DNA of 6,611 nt. Source: Planctomycetota bacterium (lineage in GTDB: Bacteria; Planctomycetota; Phycisphaerae; UBA1845; PWPN01). The stretch spans positions 3,977,959-3,984,569 of the forward strand of contig CP070790.1 of the NCBI GenBank assembly GCA_020346805.1. Reading direction: 5' to 3'. Both the position numbers and the translations under genes were made by a program. Of the stretch, positions 5,898 to 6,611 are shown one piece after another. The notes below the pieces were generated by a model that saw only the letters and a list, made by a program, of their open reading frames with translations, ran no database searches and was not told the origin of the DNA. The first letter of the stretch is position 1, and every line of letters begins with the position of its first letter.

Positions 5898-5914
5898 GTG
5901 GAGAGGCTCTCCAC
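5898..5914. promoter_or_regulatory. 17-bp palindrome in the rsgA-pyrF divergent region, possible operator
   Basis: GTGGAGAG (5898-5905), one central G, then CTCTCCAC (5907-5914) form a perfect inverted repeat in otherwise very AT-rich DNA. It lies 68 nt before the rsgA start and about 130 nt before the pyrF start. No T-run follows on either strand, which argues against a terminator and for a protein-binding site. A minus-strand TGTTAAAAT just upstream of it (near 5926-5934) could be an rsgA -10 element, placing the palindrome near the transcript start. The regulator is unknown. Confidence 0.4.
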
Positions 5915-5953
5915 TGAAATAATAAATTTTAACATATTTTTTTATATCGCCGC

Positions 5954-5982
5954 TTGCGATACCCAATTAATCAAGCTAAACT
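5954..5982 (+). promoter_or_regulatory. Candidate sigma-70-type promoter for pyrF
   Basis: TTGCGA (5954-5959) and TAAACT (5977-5982) each match the consensus hexamers at 4 of 6 positions and are separated by exactly 17 nt. Transcription would begin near 5989, about 56 nt before the pyrF GTG. A small hairpin TATCGC/GCGATA (5945-5961) overlaps the -35 box. Confidence 0.4.
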
Positions 5983-6030
5983 CCATTTGGGGTTGATGGG
6001 CCTCTGATATTAGTGTACCAGCCTCCTTTG

Positions 6031-6036
6031 AAAGGA
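6031..6036 (+). promoter_or_regulatory. Ribosome binding site for pyrF
   Basis: AAAGGA lies 8 nt before the GTG at 6045 and is the main reason for choosing that non-ATG start. Confidence 0.7.
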
Positions 6037-6044
6037 AACTATTC

Positions 6045-6611
6045 GTGCCTAGGAATTTTGCAGACCGCCTGTTGTCGGCTATCAAGGCCAAGCGCAGCCC
6101 GACCTGCGTGGGGATCGATCCGGTGTACTCCAGATTGCCGGCCGAAATATCCGAAAGCGGGGCATTCAATGATGAAACCGACTCGGAATCGGCCCTCGAT
6201 GCCATTCTTGAATTCTGCCGGCGGGTGATCAAGATCGTCGCTCCCTATGTCCCGGTGGTCAAAATCAATTCCGCTTTTTTCGAGCGTTACTACTGGGAAG
6301 GGATGGAGGCCTACTTCGATCTCATTCAGGAGGCGGACCAGGCCGGGCTGATAGTCATCGGCGATTGCAAGCGGGGGGATATCGGTTCCACCGCACAGAT
6401 GTATGCCAAGTCCTCCTTGGCCGAACCGGATTTCGAAAACCTTGATAATCTGACCGGGCCCGATGCCGTAACTGTATCACCGTACTTCGGCCTCGACGGT
6501 ATCCAATCCTTCCTCGATATCGCCCGCGAGCAGGACAAGGGAGTCTTTGTCCTGGTACATACCAGCAATGAATCGGCGGCGGTTATCCAGAACGCCAGGT
6601 TGATCGGCGGC
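6045..6611 (+). CDS. pyrF: Orotidine 5'-phosphate decarboxylase, long form, N-terminal part (cut by window edge)
   Basis: The enzyme converts OMP to UMP, the last step of pyrimidine synthesis, in the cytoplasm. The frame is open from GTG 6045 to the window edge (189 codons). The first residues VPRNFADRL fit the family N-terminus. Visible TIM-barrel motifs are VGIDP (22-26), VVKINSAFFE (71-80) with the substrate-contacting Lys73, and the catalytic GDCKRGDIGSTA (106-117) with D107, K109 and D112. VSPYFGLDG (144-152) and VLVHTSNESA (169-178) follow. The spacing and the KRGDIGST form match subfamily 2 (the Mycobacterium-type, about 270-310 residues), not the shorter E. coli form. About one third of the protein is missing at the right edge. 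Nothing looks broken. The divergent rsgA shares the upstream region, but no functional link is known. Confidence 0.95.
   Translation, partial: MPRNFADRLLSAIKAKRSPTCVGIDPVYSRLPAEISESGAFNDETDSESALDAILEFCRRVIKIVAPYVPVVKINSAFFERYYWEGMEAYFDLIQEADQAGLIVIGDCKRGDIGSTAQMYAKSSLAEPDFENLDNLTGPDAVTVSPYFGLDGIQSFLDIAREQDKGVFVLVHTSNESAAVIQNARLIGG

Overview
The window carries six protein-coding genes on a bacterial chromosome: four complete and one cut off at each edge. The best guess for the host is a planctomycete, perhaps of the Phycisphaerae or Sedimentisphaerales type. This rests on the style of the genes rather than on a marker: a secreted polysaccharide-lyase-like protein, a long-form OMP decarboxylase, an RsgA with a long basic N-terminal tail, a CitMHS_2-type antiporter, and loosely packed genes with structured gaps. 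Base composition is moderate. Three of the six genes appear to start with GTG. There is no tRNA, rRNA, CRISPR array, transposase or phage gene.

Layout. Positions 1-450 (minus) hold the N-terminus of a secreted carbohydrate-active protein resembling the polysaccharide lyase 4 accessory-domain family. Positions 646-1899 (minus) encode a cytoplasmic SpoIIE/RsbU-type PP2C phosphatase with a degenerate receiver-like N-terminus. Positions 1989-2543 (minus) encode a membrane-anchored DUF192 protein, separated from the phosphatase gene by a gap holding a strong bulged stem-loop. Positions 2544-2912 are a divergent control region with palindromes, a nested hairpin and a good -10 box. Positions 2913-4481 (plus) encode a sodium:proton antiporter-type membrane protein with a cleavable signal peptide and a His-rich external segment. 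Positions 4482-4684 separate two convergent genes and contain a 129-bp inverted-repeat unit with mutually exclusive inner hairpins. Positions 4685-5830 (minus) encode the ribosome-assembly GTPase RsgA. Positions 5831-6044 are an AT-rich divergent promoter region with a 17-bp palindrome. Positions 6045-6611 (plus) hold the first 189 codons of pyrF.

The genes do not form one pathway. RsgA (30S maturation) and PyrF (UMP synthesis) are housekeeping genes sharing a divergent promoter region. The DUF192 gene and the phosphatase gene may be co-transcribed, with the hairpin between them setting their ratio. The antiporter is transcribed away from them. I found no convincing new multi-gene system. The items most worth a second look are the inverted-repeat unit at 4550-4678, the nested hairpin directly downstream of a -10 box at 2717-2777, and the palindromes at 2813-2826 and 5898-5914.
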